Both the position numbers and the translations under genes were made by a program. A model generated the notes under the pieces. The model saw only the letters and a list, made by a program, of their open reading frames with translations, did no database searches and had not been told where the DNA came from. From positions 1 to 5,792 of the forward strand of contig CAZGVA010000055.1 of NCBI GenBank assembly GCA_964528765.1: a DNA stretch of 5,792 nucleotides. Direction: 5' to 3'. Source of the stretch: JABICX01 sp964528765. GTDB taxonomy: Archaea; Nanobdellota; Nanobdellia; UBA10117; JABICX01. This document shows positions 1 to 5,226 of the stretch, in pieces (the stretch's first letter is position 1; each line of letters begins with the position of its first letter).

Positions 1-43
1 ACAACAAAAAGGCTTAATGGAAGTTCATTAAAGAACTTTTAAG
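1..43 (-). terminator. Hairpin plus T-rich tract at the end of the phosphorylase-family gene
   Basis: Bases 21-26 (AAGTTC) and 33-38 (GAACTT) form a perfect six-pair stem whose loop (27-32) contains the stop codon at 28-30. The stem continues with CTTAA (13-17) against TTAAG (39-43) if a three-base bulge at 18-20 is allowed. Read on the minus strand, the hairpin is followed two bases later by TTTTTGTTGT. This looks like a 3' end/termination signal. Archaeal termination depends mainly on the U tract, so the role of the hairpin is inferred. Confidence 0.5.
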
Positions 44-849
44 ATATTTTTAATTACATTTCGATTAAATTTTTTCCAATCAACATGTTTACGTTTAACA
101 TTTAAATTAACTCGACCCATAATGTCGGATATTTGAAGCATTACTCCAAGATTATTTGGAAATGTTTGAGCAAAAACTGAAGATTCCATCTCAATTGAAT
201 CACCTTGTTTTCGCAACCAAGGTAAAAATGCTTCATGGAATTTTAACATACACCAGAGTTTTCCAGAATCTTCACCAGATACATTTATCTTGCGTCGCTT
301 TAATTCCTGCATTATTCCCGGCCATATTTTATCCCACCTTTCTGGATGATGTTTATATTTACCAGGTCCAATTCCACTTTTACTAAAAAATAAATTAGTT
401 GTTATGGTAATTATTTTATCTAAACCTAATATATTGTTAATTGTTGTAACTATTTTAGGAGTTAGATTTTGTTTATGTATTGACCATTTAGATTCGGCAG
501 AAATTTCTTTGAAAGTAGTTGGATAGATGATATCATTAAGTTTTAATTTATTTATGCTCCCCGCGATACCAAAAAATAATACATAATCTGGCTTATACTT
601 CTTAATTAATTTTACCGTTTCTGAAGCAGGTGGTGAATGTTTCTCCTTATTATCTTTAATGCCATTTTCAAGGTGATTACGTAATTTATCTTTTCTAGGA
701 CCAATCGCAAAGAATATTTTAATCTCACTTTTATTGTGAAAAAAGACAAACTTACTTTTTTGCTTAAACTTCTTTTTTAGAAAATCTAATACTTTAGCTT
801 GTTTCAAATACATGTCATAACTTCCACCAAAACAAACCGCGAGTTTCAT
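28..849 (-). CDS. Nucleoside phosphorylase/nucleosidase superfamily protein (PNP/UDP type)
   Basis: The 273-residue protein looks like a member of the purine/uridine phosphorylase superfamily, soluble enzymes that cleave the N-glycosidic bond of nucleosides by phosphorolysis or hydrolysis. Visible family marks are a short N-terminal beta strand (LAVCFGGS, residues 3-10), the core strand and glycine turn PDYVLFFGIAGS (87-98) followed by KLNDIIYP, the substrate-site motif IEMESS (219-224, Glu222 matching the ribose-binding Glu of the family), and QISD (239-242, Asp242 matching the base-protonating Asp of nucleosidases). The stretch at 32-75 is very lysine-rich and the insert at about 155-205 is unusual, so the substrate cannot be named; purine nucleoside, methylthioadenosine or AMP are all possible. 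The ATG at 847-849 is supported by a TATA-like element 26 bases upstream. It lies 40 bases downstream of the TrmB-like gene, but that promoter suggests separate transcription. Confidence 0.75.
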   Translation of the reverse strand: MKLAVCFGGSYDMYLKQAKVLDFLKKKFKQKSKFVFFHNKSEIKIFFAIGPRKDKLRNHLENGIKDNKEKHSPPASETVKLIKKYKPDYVLFFGIAGSINKLKLNDIIYPTTFKEISAESKWSIHKQNLTPKIVTTINNILGLDKIITITTNLFFSKSGIGPGKYKHHPERWDKIWPGIMQELKRRKINVSGEDSGKLWCMLKFHEAFLPWLRKQGDSIEMESSVFAQTFPNNLGVMLQISDIMGRVNLNVKRKHVDWKKFNRNVIKNILKVL

Positions 850-868
850 ATAATCAATATAGGTTTTA

Positions 869-882
869 GTATATATATTTAA
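869..882 (-). promoter_or_regulatory. TATA-like element for the phosphorylase-family gene
   Basis: The minus strand reads TTAAATATATATAC, centred about 26 bases before the ATG at 849. That is the archaeal box A distance if transcription starts at the A of the ATG, so a leaderless message is predicted. No Shine-Dalgarno is visible between the element and the start. The site lies in the 40-base gap after the TrmB-like gene and overlaps a small AT-only inverted repeat (879-893). Confidence 0.5.
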
Positions 883-889
883 TTAAGAA

Positions 890-1603
890 TTAATCTTTAG
901 CAATAACCCATAAAATATCAAATTGCCTTCGATAATTATCTGAAATTTCTTTTTGACGAATTAAAATCGCAATTGGGTTTTTTGTCCATAATGAAATAGA
1001 TACATTATCTCCGTAAATATTTGTAGCAACGGTTGATATATATTCATCAGGTAAATATTTGACTTTAGAAAGAATAATTTTTGAATGCTTACCGCGCATA
1101 CTTTCAGGAAATAATATTTGAATTTTTTGCTTTTGTTCTTTACGTTTTCTATCAAACGGTGGGAAGAAAAAACGATTTACATCATGATAGGTAGTTGCTG
1201 CGATAAGTTTTATATCTCCACCTTCTTTGATCATATCTTCGTAAATGATTTTTAATCCATGCATACCTTGATAGAAATTTGTTTCCATTTTTGGCTTAGC
1301 TTTTTCAAATTTTTTAGTTAATTCAGGTAAAATGTCATGAATGTGTGCTTCTTTTTCCTGAAGAATTTTTAGTAATCGGTTTGGGTTTGTTACGGAATAA
1401 TATCTACGATTATTTTTGACAATATAACAAGCTAAGCCTTTTTCAATTAATCTTTCAACCGCATCATAAACACTTCTTCGGTGAATACCTGATTTTCTCG
1501 AAATAATGCTTGCAAGAGCAGTACCTCTTTCTAACAGTGCCAAGTATACTTTAATTTCAATTTTAGTTAACCCTAATTCTTCTAGAACTTGTTCAATAAC
1601 CAT
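890..1603 (-). CDS. TrmB-family transcriptional regulator
   Basis: The 237-residue protein has the TrmB layout. The N-terminal winged helix-turn-helix (about 5-72) carries LGLTKIEIKVYLALLERG, then ISRKSGIHRRSVYDAVERL as the DNA-reading part and a basic wing (VKNNRRYYSV). A charged helical linker (about 75-103) probably dimerises, and the effector-type C-terminal domain begins at METNFYQGMHGLKIIYEDMI and ends with IYGDNVSISLWTKNPIAILI and YRRQFDILW. Members of this family are archaeal sensors that repress or activate sugar, energy or redox genes; the ligand here cannot be read from sequence. Start choice: the ATG at 1603 is followed directly by the domain, with a weak T-rich box about 25 bases upstream. 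An imperfect palindrome at 1600-1618 overlaps the start and could be an autoregulatory operator. The phosphorylase-family gene downstream is a possible target by position only. Confidence 0.88.
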   Translation of the reverse strand: MVIEQVLEELGLTKIEIKVYLALLERGTALASIISRKSGIHRRSVYDAVERLIEKGLACYIVKNNRRYYSVTNPNRLLKILQEKEAHIHDILPELTKKFEKAKPKMETNFYQGMHGLKIIYEDMIKEGGDIKLIAATTYHDVNRFFFPPFDRKRKEQKQKIQILFPESMRGKHSKIILSKVKYLPDEYISTVATNIYGDNVSISLWTKNPIAILIRQKEISDNYRRQFDILWVIAKD

Positions 1604-1618
1604 ATTAGTTTAGTATGG
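1600..1618. promoter_or_regulatory. Imperfect palindrome over the TrmB-like start, possible operator
   Basis: The 19 bases CCATATTAGTTTAGTATGG have perfect five-base outer arms (CCATA/TATGG) and inner matching TA pairs. The mismatched positions still keep purine/pyrimidine symmetry. The site covers the start codon and the predicted leaderless transcription start of the TrmB-like gene, where a dimeric regulator would block initiation. The operator role is inferred; no second copy was noticed in the window. Confidence 0.3.
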
Positions 1619-1621
1619 CAA

Positions 1622-1634
1622 AACATAAAAAAGT
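1622..1634 (-). promoter_or_regulatory. Weak T-rich box A candidate for the TrmB-like gene
   Basis: On the minus strand ACTTTTTTATGTT is centred 25-26 bases before the ATG at 1603. It is a poor TATA match, but it sits at the right distance for a leaderless start. The same T run lies just after the terminator-like hairpin of the preceding gene, so one stretch may act both as U tract and as core promoter. Confidence 0.3.
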
Positions 1635-1664
1635 AATCAAAGAGTTCGACTAACGAACTCTCTG
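1627..1664 (-). terminator. Stop-codon hairpin plus T run at the end of the 362-residue gene
   Basis: AGAGTTCG (1641-1648) and CGAACTCT (1654-1661) form a perfect eight-pair stem with a five-base loop (1649-1653) that contains the TAG stop codon (1650-1652). After one mismatch two more pairs form (1638-1639 with 1663-1664). On the minus strand six T (1632-1627) follow eight bases after the main stem. It looks like a terminator or 3'-end stabilising hairpin built into the last codons. Confidence 0.55.
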
Positions 1665-2738
1665 CGCTTTGCTGTGAACTCTATATCTTAAAGCTACACC
1701 ATTATCCATATCCATTTTATTCCATTCAGTTCTAGATCGCGGAGTAACTTTATGTCCAGATTCCCAACTTGGAACTTCCCAACCAGGTTTATGATTTCCA
1801 TCATTTCCATTTTTGTAAAAAGCCAGTTCAGCAGCTCTGGTTGCAAATCGTACTTTTGGTAGTATTGAATAAGTTAATGCATTTGCGCGACTTTTTGCAT
1901 ACATCATACCTTCAGCATTTGCAGGTACTGCATCAAATTTACCAGTTAATTCAGGCATATCTAATTCAGCAGTTAATGTTTCAACTTGCACACTTTTTCC
2001 AGGTTCACGATATACGTGCCTTGGTGCTGAACCAATTCCATCATCAGCTTTTCTGATTCCCATCGCTTTTAGCCCTGATGCAATATCTCTGAAGTATTTG
2101 CCCTCTTCACCTAAGCGATTTTCTAATGCTTTTGCTTTCATATATGGTGCGCCATAAACTGAAACCCACGCATTTGGATGCACAAAATTTTTAACAACAA
2201 TTGAACTACCTGAATAAACATCTTTATTTTTTAAGAAGTCATTTTCTTTAGCTGATGGATCAAATTCAATTTTATTCCAACCATTATACATATCTCCATC
2301 AATATCAGTTAACAAAAAGTTTCGATGTGCACCAGTTTTACCAGTCTCACGATTTACAACATTTTGGTCATATATTTTTACAGAAAAAGAAAAAGCATCT
2401 TTATTTGCATTTAAACCAGTTATATTGCCATGTCGATTATTTGAAGAAACAATCCATTCGTTTGAATTATGTGTTTTTTCTCTTCGGCTTGTGTATGTAG
2501 GTATATTAACAACGGCATTTCTATCTGCTAGCGCACTCATCAATGTAGCTACATCTAAATCTGTTCCTTTAAATTCACCCGTTTCTGCATAAGCAGGTGC
2601 AGGATTTCGTGAAAACAAATCATATTGCCAGTCACCAAGTACTTCGGCAACAACGTCATCTGTATTGGACTCTCTATCCATTATTTTTTCCATTGTTGGA
2701 TCTTCTAAGATCCCCCGTAAGGTATTTGCGATTTTCAT
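1650..2738 (-). CDS. Conserved-looking protein of unknown function, 362 residues, cysteine-free
   Basis: I do not recognise a family. The protein is soluble-looking, with no signal peptide or membrane helix. It begins with an acidic helical stretch (about 10-36), has a middle part with beta-like segments (AFSFSVKIYD, about 115-124; SSIVVKNFVHPNAWVSVYGAP, about 178-198), a helical stretch rich in Ala and Lys (about 199-230) and a basic tail ending in RYRVHSKAQRVR. It contains no cysteine at all. DIDGD (145-149) resembles an acidic metal-binding turn, but this is weak. GC is higher than in neighbours: four sampled 60-base lines give 33-42 percent against 20-27 percent in two lines from flanking genes. 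Its signals suggest strong expression: a good TATA box, a leader with a hairpin near its 5' end, two Shine-Dalgarno-like sites and a hairpin over the stop codon. The start ATG at 2738 fits those sites. Alternatives include a virus-derived structural protein; nothing proves this. Confidence 0.8.
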   Translation of the reverse strand: MKIANTLRGILEDPTMEKIMDRESNTDDVVAEVLGDWQYDLFSRNPAPAYAETGEFKGTDLDVATLMSALADRNAVVNIPTYTSRREKTHNSNEWIVSSNNRHGNITGLNANKDAFSFSVKIYDQNVVNRETGKTGAHRNFLLTDIDGDMYNGWNKIEFDPSAKENDFLKNKDVYSGSSIVVKNFVHPNAWVSVYGAPYMKAKALENRLGEEGKYFRDIASGLKAMGIRKADDGIGSAPRHVYREPGKSVQVETLTAELDMPELTGKFDAVPANAEGMMYAKSRANALTYSILPKVRFATRAAELAFYKNGNDGNHKPGWEVPSWESGHKVTPRSRTEWNKMDMDNGVALRYRVHSKAQRVR

Positions 2739-2742
2739 AATT

Positions 2743-2759
2743 AATCACTAGAAATCACC
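2743..2759 (-). promoter_or_regulatory. Tandem Shine-Dalgarno-like sites before the 362-residue gene
   Basis: The minus strand carries GGTGAT (2759-2754) and GTGATT (2748-2743) ahead of the ATG at 2738. Both match the archaeal 16S 3' tail (AUCACCUCC). The nearer one leaves four bases to the start codon, the usual spacing; the farther, stronger match is about 15 bases away. Most other starts in the window lack such sites, so this message is probably leadered. Confidence 0.55.
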
Positions 2760-2783
2760 CAAAATTACGGCTATTAAATTATC

Positions 2784-2803
2784 GTGGGAGTTTAACTACC
2801 CAC
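2784..2803 (-). promoter_or_regulatory. Hairpin in the leader of the 362-residue gene
   Basis: The minus strand GTGGGTAGTTAAACTCCCAC can fold with five outer pairs (GTGGG/CCCAC) plus AG/CT pairs around a small A/T-rich loop and one bulged A. If transcription starts about 26 bases after the TATA-like element at 2829-2838, this hairpin begins about four bases from the 5' end of the message. A role in mRNA stability or translation control is inferred. Confidence 0.4.
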
Positions 2804-2828
2804 ACTGTTGAGATTAAAATATTGAATG

Positions 2829-2841
2829 TATAATTTAAGGG
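2829..2841 (-). promoter_or_regulatory. TATA box candidate for the 362-residue gene
   Basis: The minus strand reads CCCTTAAATTATA, a good archaeal box A with a short upstream element. It predicts a start near 2807 and a leader of about 69 bases. A second, weaker A/T box (GATAATTTAATA, around 2773-2784) would give a much shorter leader of about 14 bases. The element sits directly after the T run that ends the upstream operon. Confidence 0.45.
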
Positions 2842-2849
2842 TAAATAAT

Positions 2850-2881
2850 AAAAAAATCTTACTTAATTAATATAAGTAAGA
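2850..2881 (-). terminator. Hairpin with immediate T7 run ending the TctA operon
   Basis: TCTTACTTA (2857-2865) and TAAGTAAGA (2873-2881) form a perfect nine-pair stem with a seven-base loop. On the minus strand seven T (2856-2850) follow at once. The stop codon of the 69-residue gene (2863-2865) lies inside the 3' arm. It is the best terminator-like structure in the window and marks the end of the operon 3101-4303 plus 2863-3072. Confidence 0.7.
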
Positions 2882-3072
2882 ATACCTAAACGGTTTAGTG
2901 CAAATCCTAGCCAGATAACTATTGCAACAAAATAAATTGCAAGTATTGGACTTAACGGAATATTTTTCAAAAAATGATGTGTTTTTCGTTTATGCCATGT
3001 TTGTGTAAAAGTTAGTATAGCATAGGTTAGTACATCGAGCACCACTAAATAATATAGTATTTGTTCAATCAT
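2863..3072 (-). CDS. Small membrane protein with two predicted helices
   Basis: The 69-residue protein has two hydrophobic segments, about 4-24 (ILYYLVVLDVLTYAILTF) and about 42-64 (SPILAIYFVAIVIWLGFALN), joined by a strongly basic loop (WHKRKTHHFLKN). By the positive-inside rule the loop faces the cytoplasm and both termini face out. No enzyme motif is visible and no family is recognised. It follows the TctA-family gene by 28 bases, has its own Shine-Dalgarno GGAGA, and its stop lies in a terminator hairpin, so it is very probably the second gene of that operon. It may be an accessory subunit of, or act beside, the transporter-like protein; this is inference from position. Confidence 0.7.
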   Translation of the reverse strand: MIEQILYYLVVLDVLTYAILTFTQTWHKRKTHHFLKNIPLSPILAIYFVAIVIWLGFALNRLGILTYIN

Positions 3073-3077
3073 ATTAA

Positions 3078-3082
3078 TCTCC
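3078..3082 (-). promoter_or_regulatory. Shine-Dalgarno GGAGA of the small membrane gene
   Basis: The minus strand reads GGAGATTAATATG, leaving five bases between GGAGA and the ATG at 3072. It is the clearest Shine-Dalgarno in the window and belongs to the only gene that looks internal to an operon. This fits an archaeon where first genes are leaderless and later genes use Shine-Dalgarno sites. Confidence 0.65.
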
Positions 3083-3100
3083 GTATTATTTATATATCGT

Positions 3101-4303
3101 TTAAATATAATATAAAACTACTGGAACCACTAGGCAGGACATAAGATGAATTCGTCTAACTCCGGCTAAAGGTGCGAGTAGACCTATGGACGTAGCGATA
3201 ATTAATATTAAGACCCCAATCCCATTAGAAAAAGCAAGAACAAGTAAACTAATAAACACAATAACACCAAACGAGATTTTGTGATAGTTTATTTTTGTAA
3301 TATTTTTTGCAACAAATCTACCTATTTTTATTGCAAGAATAACTCCAAAACTCATTGAAATAAAGCAAACACCTAAAAGAATTATATAATCAGAAAAAGT
3401 TAATTCAATAATATTTTTAAGTGCAGCAATCACACCAGTTCGGGCTTTCCCAAGTAAGTATAATGTAGTAAGTGTAAATAATGCTGCAGCAGTGTTGATA
3501 CCACCCAGAACAACAAGAAAATCTTCATTATCTTTAAATTTCGTAAATGCTCTTGAAATAACTGCGGCTTGTGCTGCGCCAATTGCAGGTAAAACTGAAA
3601 CAAATAAGGAAGAGATTGCTGCTTTAAAATAATCTGAAAATCTGCGTTTAGAAATAAACTTAATGTGCTCAGTTAGTTTTTGTTCAGGTATTTTTTGTTT
3701 GTTAAATAAACTTAATAGTAATGTGCTGGTTCCGAATAAACCTGATAAAAGTGGGAAGAGTGGTTGTTTAATCGACAATTGGTTTAAAGTAAGTATTCCT
3801 AAAATTCCTGCAAGTAAAAATATTACGGATGCCCAAAATATCTTCTTAAAAGATTTTTCTTGCAAAATAAACAATATTGAAAAGATAATTAATATTGGTG
3901 CAATGATTTTACTTAGTAATGTATAGCTGTTTTCAAGAAACAAAAAAACAATGGGAATTAAAAACAAGCTTAAGAAAAATGTTCCAATACCACCAAATAT
4001 TGTAAGTTTCAATGCACGATAACCTCTACCTTTCATTAAAAGTTCATGACCGGGTAATATGCTCAGAACTGTTGCATCTTCAGGTGCACCTAAAAATACA
4101 GACGGAATAAAATCAATAAATGAGTGCACAACCACCATTGAAAGCAAAAATCCACCAACAGCTAGTGGAGAAAACACACTAAGCATAGTTGTTGATGCAC
4201 CTGCAACAATTAATGCAATTGTATTTGTGTGTAGACCAGGGATTAAACCCGTGACTGTGCCTGCGAGTATTCCTAATAAAACTGCTAGTATTAAATCTAG
4301 CAT
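3101..4303 (-). CDS. TctA/DUF112 family integral membrane protein (archaeal form)
   Basis: The 400-residue protein is almost wholly hydrophobic, with roughly ten or more membrane segments, and matches the archaeal branch of the TctA permease family (PF01970 type). Marks are GLIPGLHTNT (19-28), FLGAPEDATVL (70-80) with LPGHELLMKGRGYRAL (83-98), and a second-half counterpart VLPAIGAAQAA (237-247) followed by GGINTAAALF and LLGKARTG. The two glycine/proline motifs suggest the family's internal inverted repeat. In bacteria TctA works with a periplasmic TctC and a small TctB to import tricarboxylates. No TctC is visible here, the protein is shorter than the bacterial permeases (about 500 residues), and the substrate is unknown. 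The ATG at 4303 lies about 25 bases from a TATA-like element, giving a leaderless start. It is co-transcribed with the 69-residue membrane protein downstream. Confidence 0.85.
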   Translation of the reverse strand: MLDLILAVLLGILAGTVTGLIPGLHTNTIALIVAGASTTMLSVFSPLAVGGFLLSMVVVHSFIDFIPSVFLGAPEDATVLSILPGHELLMKGRGYRALKLTIFGGIGTFFLSLFLIPIVFLFLENSYTLLSKIIAPILIIFSILFILQEKSFKKIFWASVIFLLAGILGILTLNQLSIKQPLFPLLSGLFGTSTLLLSLFNKQKIPEQKLTEHIKFISKRRFSDYFKAAISSLFVSVLPAIGAAQAAVISRAFTKFKDNEDFLVVLGGINTAAALFTLTTLYLLGKARTGVIAALKNIIELTFSDYIILLGVCFISMSFGVILAIKIGRFVAKNITKINYHKISFGVIVFISLLVLAFSNGIGVLILIIATSIGLLAPLAGVRRIHLMSCLVVPVVLYYI

Positions 4304-4320
4304 TAAATATCAAACAATAC

Positions 4321-4334
4321 AAATTAATATAAAA
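4321..4334. promoter_or_regulatory. Shared TATA-like element between divergent TctA-family and dUTPase genes
   Basis: The 50-base gap (4304-4353) contains one A/T block, AAATTAATATAAAA. Its centre (about 4328-4329) lies about 26 bases from the dUTPase ATG at 4354 and about 25 bases from the TctA-family ATG at 4303, the box A distance for leaderless starts on both sides. Read from the minus strand it is TTTTATATTAATTT. No Shine-Dalgarno precedes either start. Confidence 0.55.
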
Positions 4335-4353
4335 TCCGGTTTTAATCTGTAAG

Positions 4354-4776
4354 ATGAAAATTAACATTCATAGAAATACAGATACACCTTTACCTAAATA
4401 TCAAACTGAAGGTGCCGCTGCAGTTGATTTGCATTCAACAGTTGATACCGTTTTACAAGCGAAAAAAATAATTTCAATACCAATTGGATTACGCTTTGAA
4501 ATTCCACAAAATTATGAATTACAAATTAGACAGCGCGGAAGTTTAGCAAAAAAAGGCATAATTATACCAAACGCACCCGGAACAATTGATTCAGATTTTC
4601 GCGGAGAAGTTTTTGTTTTGTTATTAAATACATCTACGGAAGATTTTGAAATCAAAATAGGAGATAGAGTTGCACAAGCAGTTTTAAATAAATTTGAAAA
4701 AATGGAATTTGTTGAAAATGAAAAACTGAGTGAAACTGAAAGAGGCGAGGGCGCGTTAGGTTCTACAGGAGTTTAA
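4354..4776 (+). CDS. dut: dUTP diphosphatase, trimeric type
   Basis: The 140-residue protein hydrolyses dUTP to dUMP and pyrophosphate, keeping uracil out of DNA and feeding thymidylate synthesis. All five motifs are in order: AAVDLHS (22-28), RGSLA (61-65), NAPGTIDSDFRGEV (73-86, with Asp79 at the water-activating position), GDRVAQAVL (103-111) and RGEGALGSTG (130-139). The length is normal for a trimeric enzyme. Two motifs deviate: motif 2 is usually RSGLA or RSSLA and here reads RGSLA, and motif 5 usually has GGF where the Phe stacks on uracil, but here has GAL (134-136 region, Leu135). It is therefore a probable active enzyme with a changed base pocket. The leaderless start at 4354 is supported by the TATA-like element about 26 bases upstream. 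Its last 14 bases overlap the convergent OB-fold gene, and a ThyX-like gene follows that gene. Confidence 0.92.
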   Translation: MKINIHRNTDTPLPKYQTEGAAAVDLHSTVDTVLQAKKIISIPIGLRFEIPQNYELQIRQRGSLAKKGIIIPNAPGTIDSDFRGEVFVLLLNTSTEDFEIKIGDRVAQAVLNKFEKMEFVENEKLSETERGEGALGSTGV

Positions 4777-5104
4777 TTTTATCTGCGATTATTTCCAATT
4801 CACCTTTGTAAATTACTACTTTACCGTCTATTTGAACATAATTATTTTTAGATATATAAGGCATATTACCGAACGCAACAACATCAATTACACCCGTTTG
4901 ATCTTCAACTTCAAAAAAATTCACATTTGATTTTTGTTGTATTTTTACAAGTTTTCCTTGTATTATAATTCGCTGATCGATTTGGCTTTCTAATTCATCA
5001 ATATTAACTTTTTCAAATTCTGAAAATTCAGCTAAAAAAATAATTGATAACAATCCAAGTAAACTAATAATTAAGGTAAAAATAAACAAATATTTTCTTT
5101 GCAT
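4763..5104 (-). CDS. Membrane-anchored OB-fold protein
   Basis: From the ATG at 5104 the protein has 113 residues. A single N-terminal hydrophobic helix (about 5-24, FIFTLIISLLGLLSIIF) is followed by an acidic spacer (EFEKVNIDELESQIDQ) and a compact OB-fold of the nucleic-acid-binding type: RIIIQGKLVKI, FFEVEDQTGVIDVVAFG, NNYVQIDGKVVIYKGELEIIADKIKLL. Similar short anchored OB proteins are known to me from DPANN archaea, without assigned function; the domain probably faces outside the cell or is a tethered nucleic-acid or nucleotide binder. The frame stays open upstream to a TTG at 5212, but those extra 36 residues are unlike the family and a TATA-like box lies within them, so I chose 5104. 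The 3' end overlaps the convergent dUTPase gene by 14 bases. Confidence 0.78.
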   Translation of the reverse strand: MQRKYLFIFTLIISLLGLLSIIFLAEFSEFEKVNIDELESQIDQRIIIQGKLVKIQQKSNVNFFEVEDQTGVIDVVAFGNMPYISKNNYVQIDGKVVIYKGELEIIADKIKLL

Positions 5105-5137
5105 GAATTCTATAACAATAATATTACAAAAAGTAGT

Positions 5138-5149
5138 GTATAATAAAAG
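5138..5149 (-). promoter_or_regulatory. TATA box candidate for the OB-fold gene
   Basis: The minus strand reads CTTTTATTATAC, a close match to archaeal box A. It would start transcription near 5117 and leave a leader of about 13 bases before the ATG at 5104. A T-rich stretch nearer the gene (5123-5132) could instead give a leaderless start. No Shine-Dalgarno is visible. Confidence 0.45.
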
Positions 5150-5197
5150 TCTATATATATTAAAATATTGTTTATGTATGTCGATTTTCTTCGGATG

Positions 5198-5207
5198 CAT
5201 TATATTG
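5198..5207 (+). promoter_or_regulatory. TATA-like element for the ThyX-like gene
   Basis: CATTATATTG is centred about 25 bases before the ATG at 5227, the distance expected for a leaderless archaeal start. No Shine-Dalgarno lies between them, and an in-frame stop at 5206-5208 excludes a longer protein. Confidence 0.5.
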
Positions 5208-5226
5208 AGCAAAGTTCGGAAATATT

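Noticed and set aside
156..386. Plus-strand open frame of 76 codons
   Set aside because: Antisense to the phosphorylase-family gene, with no motif and no promoter or ribosome site.
879..893. Inverted repeat TTAATT/AATTAA over the TrmB-like stop as a fourth terminator hairpin
   Set aside because: The six-pair stem is only A/T with a three-base loop, overlaps the next gene's TATA region and is expected by chance in such AT-rich DNA.
1769..2500. Plus-strand open frames at 1769-2056 and 2255-2500
   Set aside because: They are opposite the well-formed 362-residue gene, are full of His, Gln and Leu as expected from antisense reading, and have no start signals.
1782..2738. EF-hand-like calcium site at DIDGD (residues 145-149) of the 362-residue protein
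   Set aside because: The loop lacks the Gly at position 6 and the Glu at position 12, so it is not a proper EF-hand.
2754..2803. Riboswitch-like toggle in which the CCCA arm of the leader hairpin pairs with TGGG next to the distal Shine-Dalgarno
   Set aside because: Only four pairs form in the alternative fold, too few to claim a switch.
3663..4352. Plus-strand open frames at 3663-3926 and 4059-4352
   Set aside because: They lie antisense to the TctA-family gene, whose family motifs establish the coding strand.
5105..5212. N-terminal extension of the OB-fold protein to a TTG at 5212 or an ATG at 5200
   Set aside because: The extra residues are not OB or signal-like, precede the membrane helix and span a good TATA-like box (5138-5149); the ATG at 5104 directly before MQRKYLFIF fits better.
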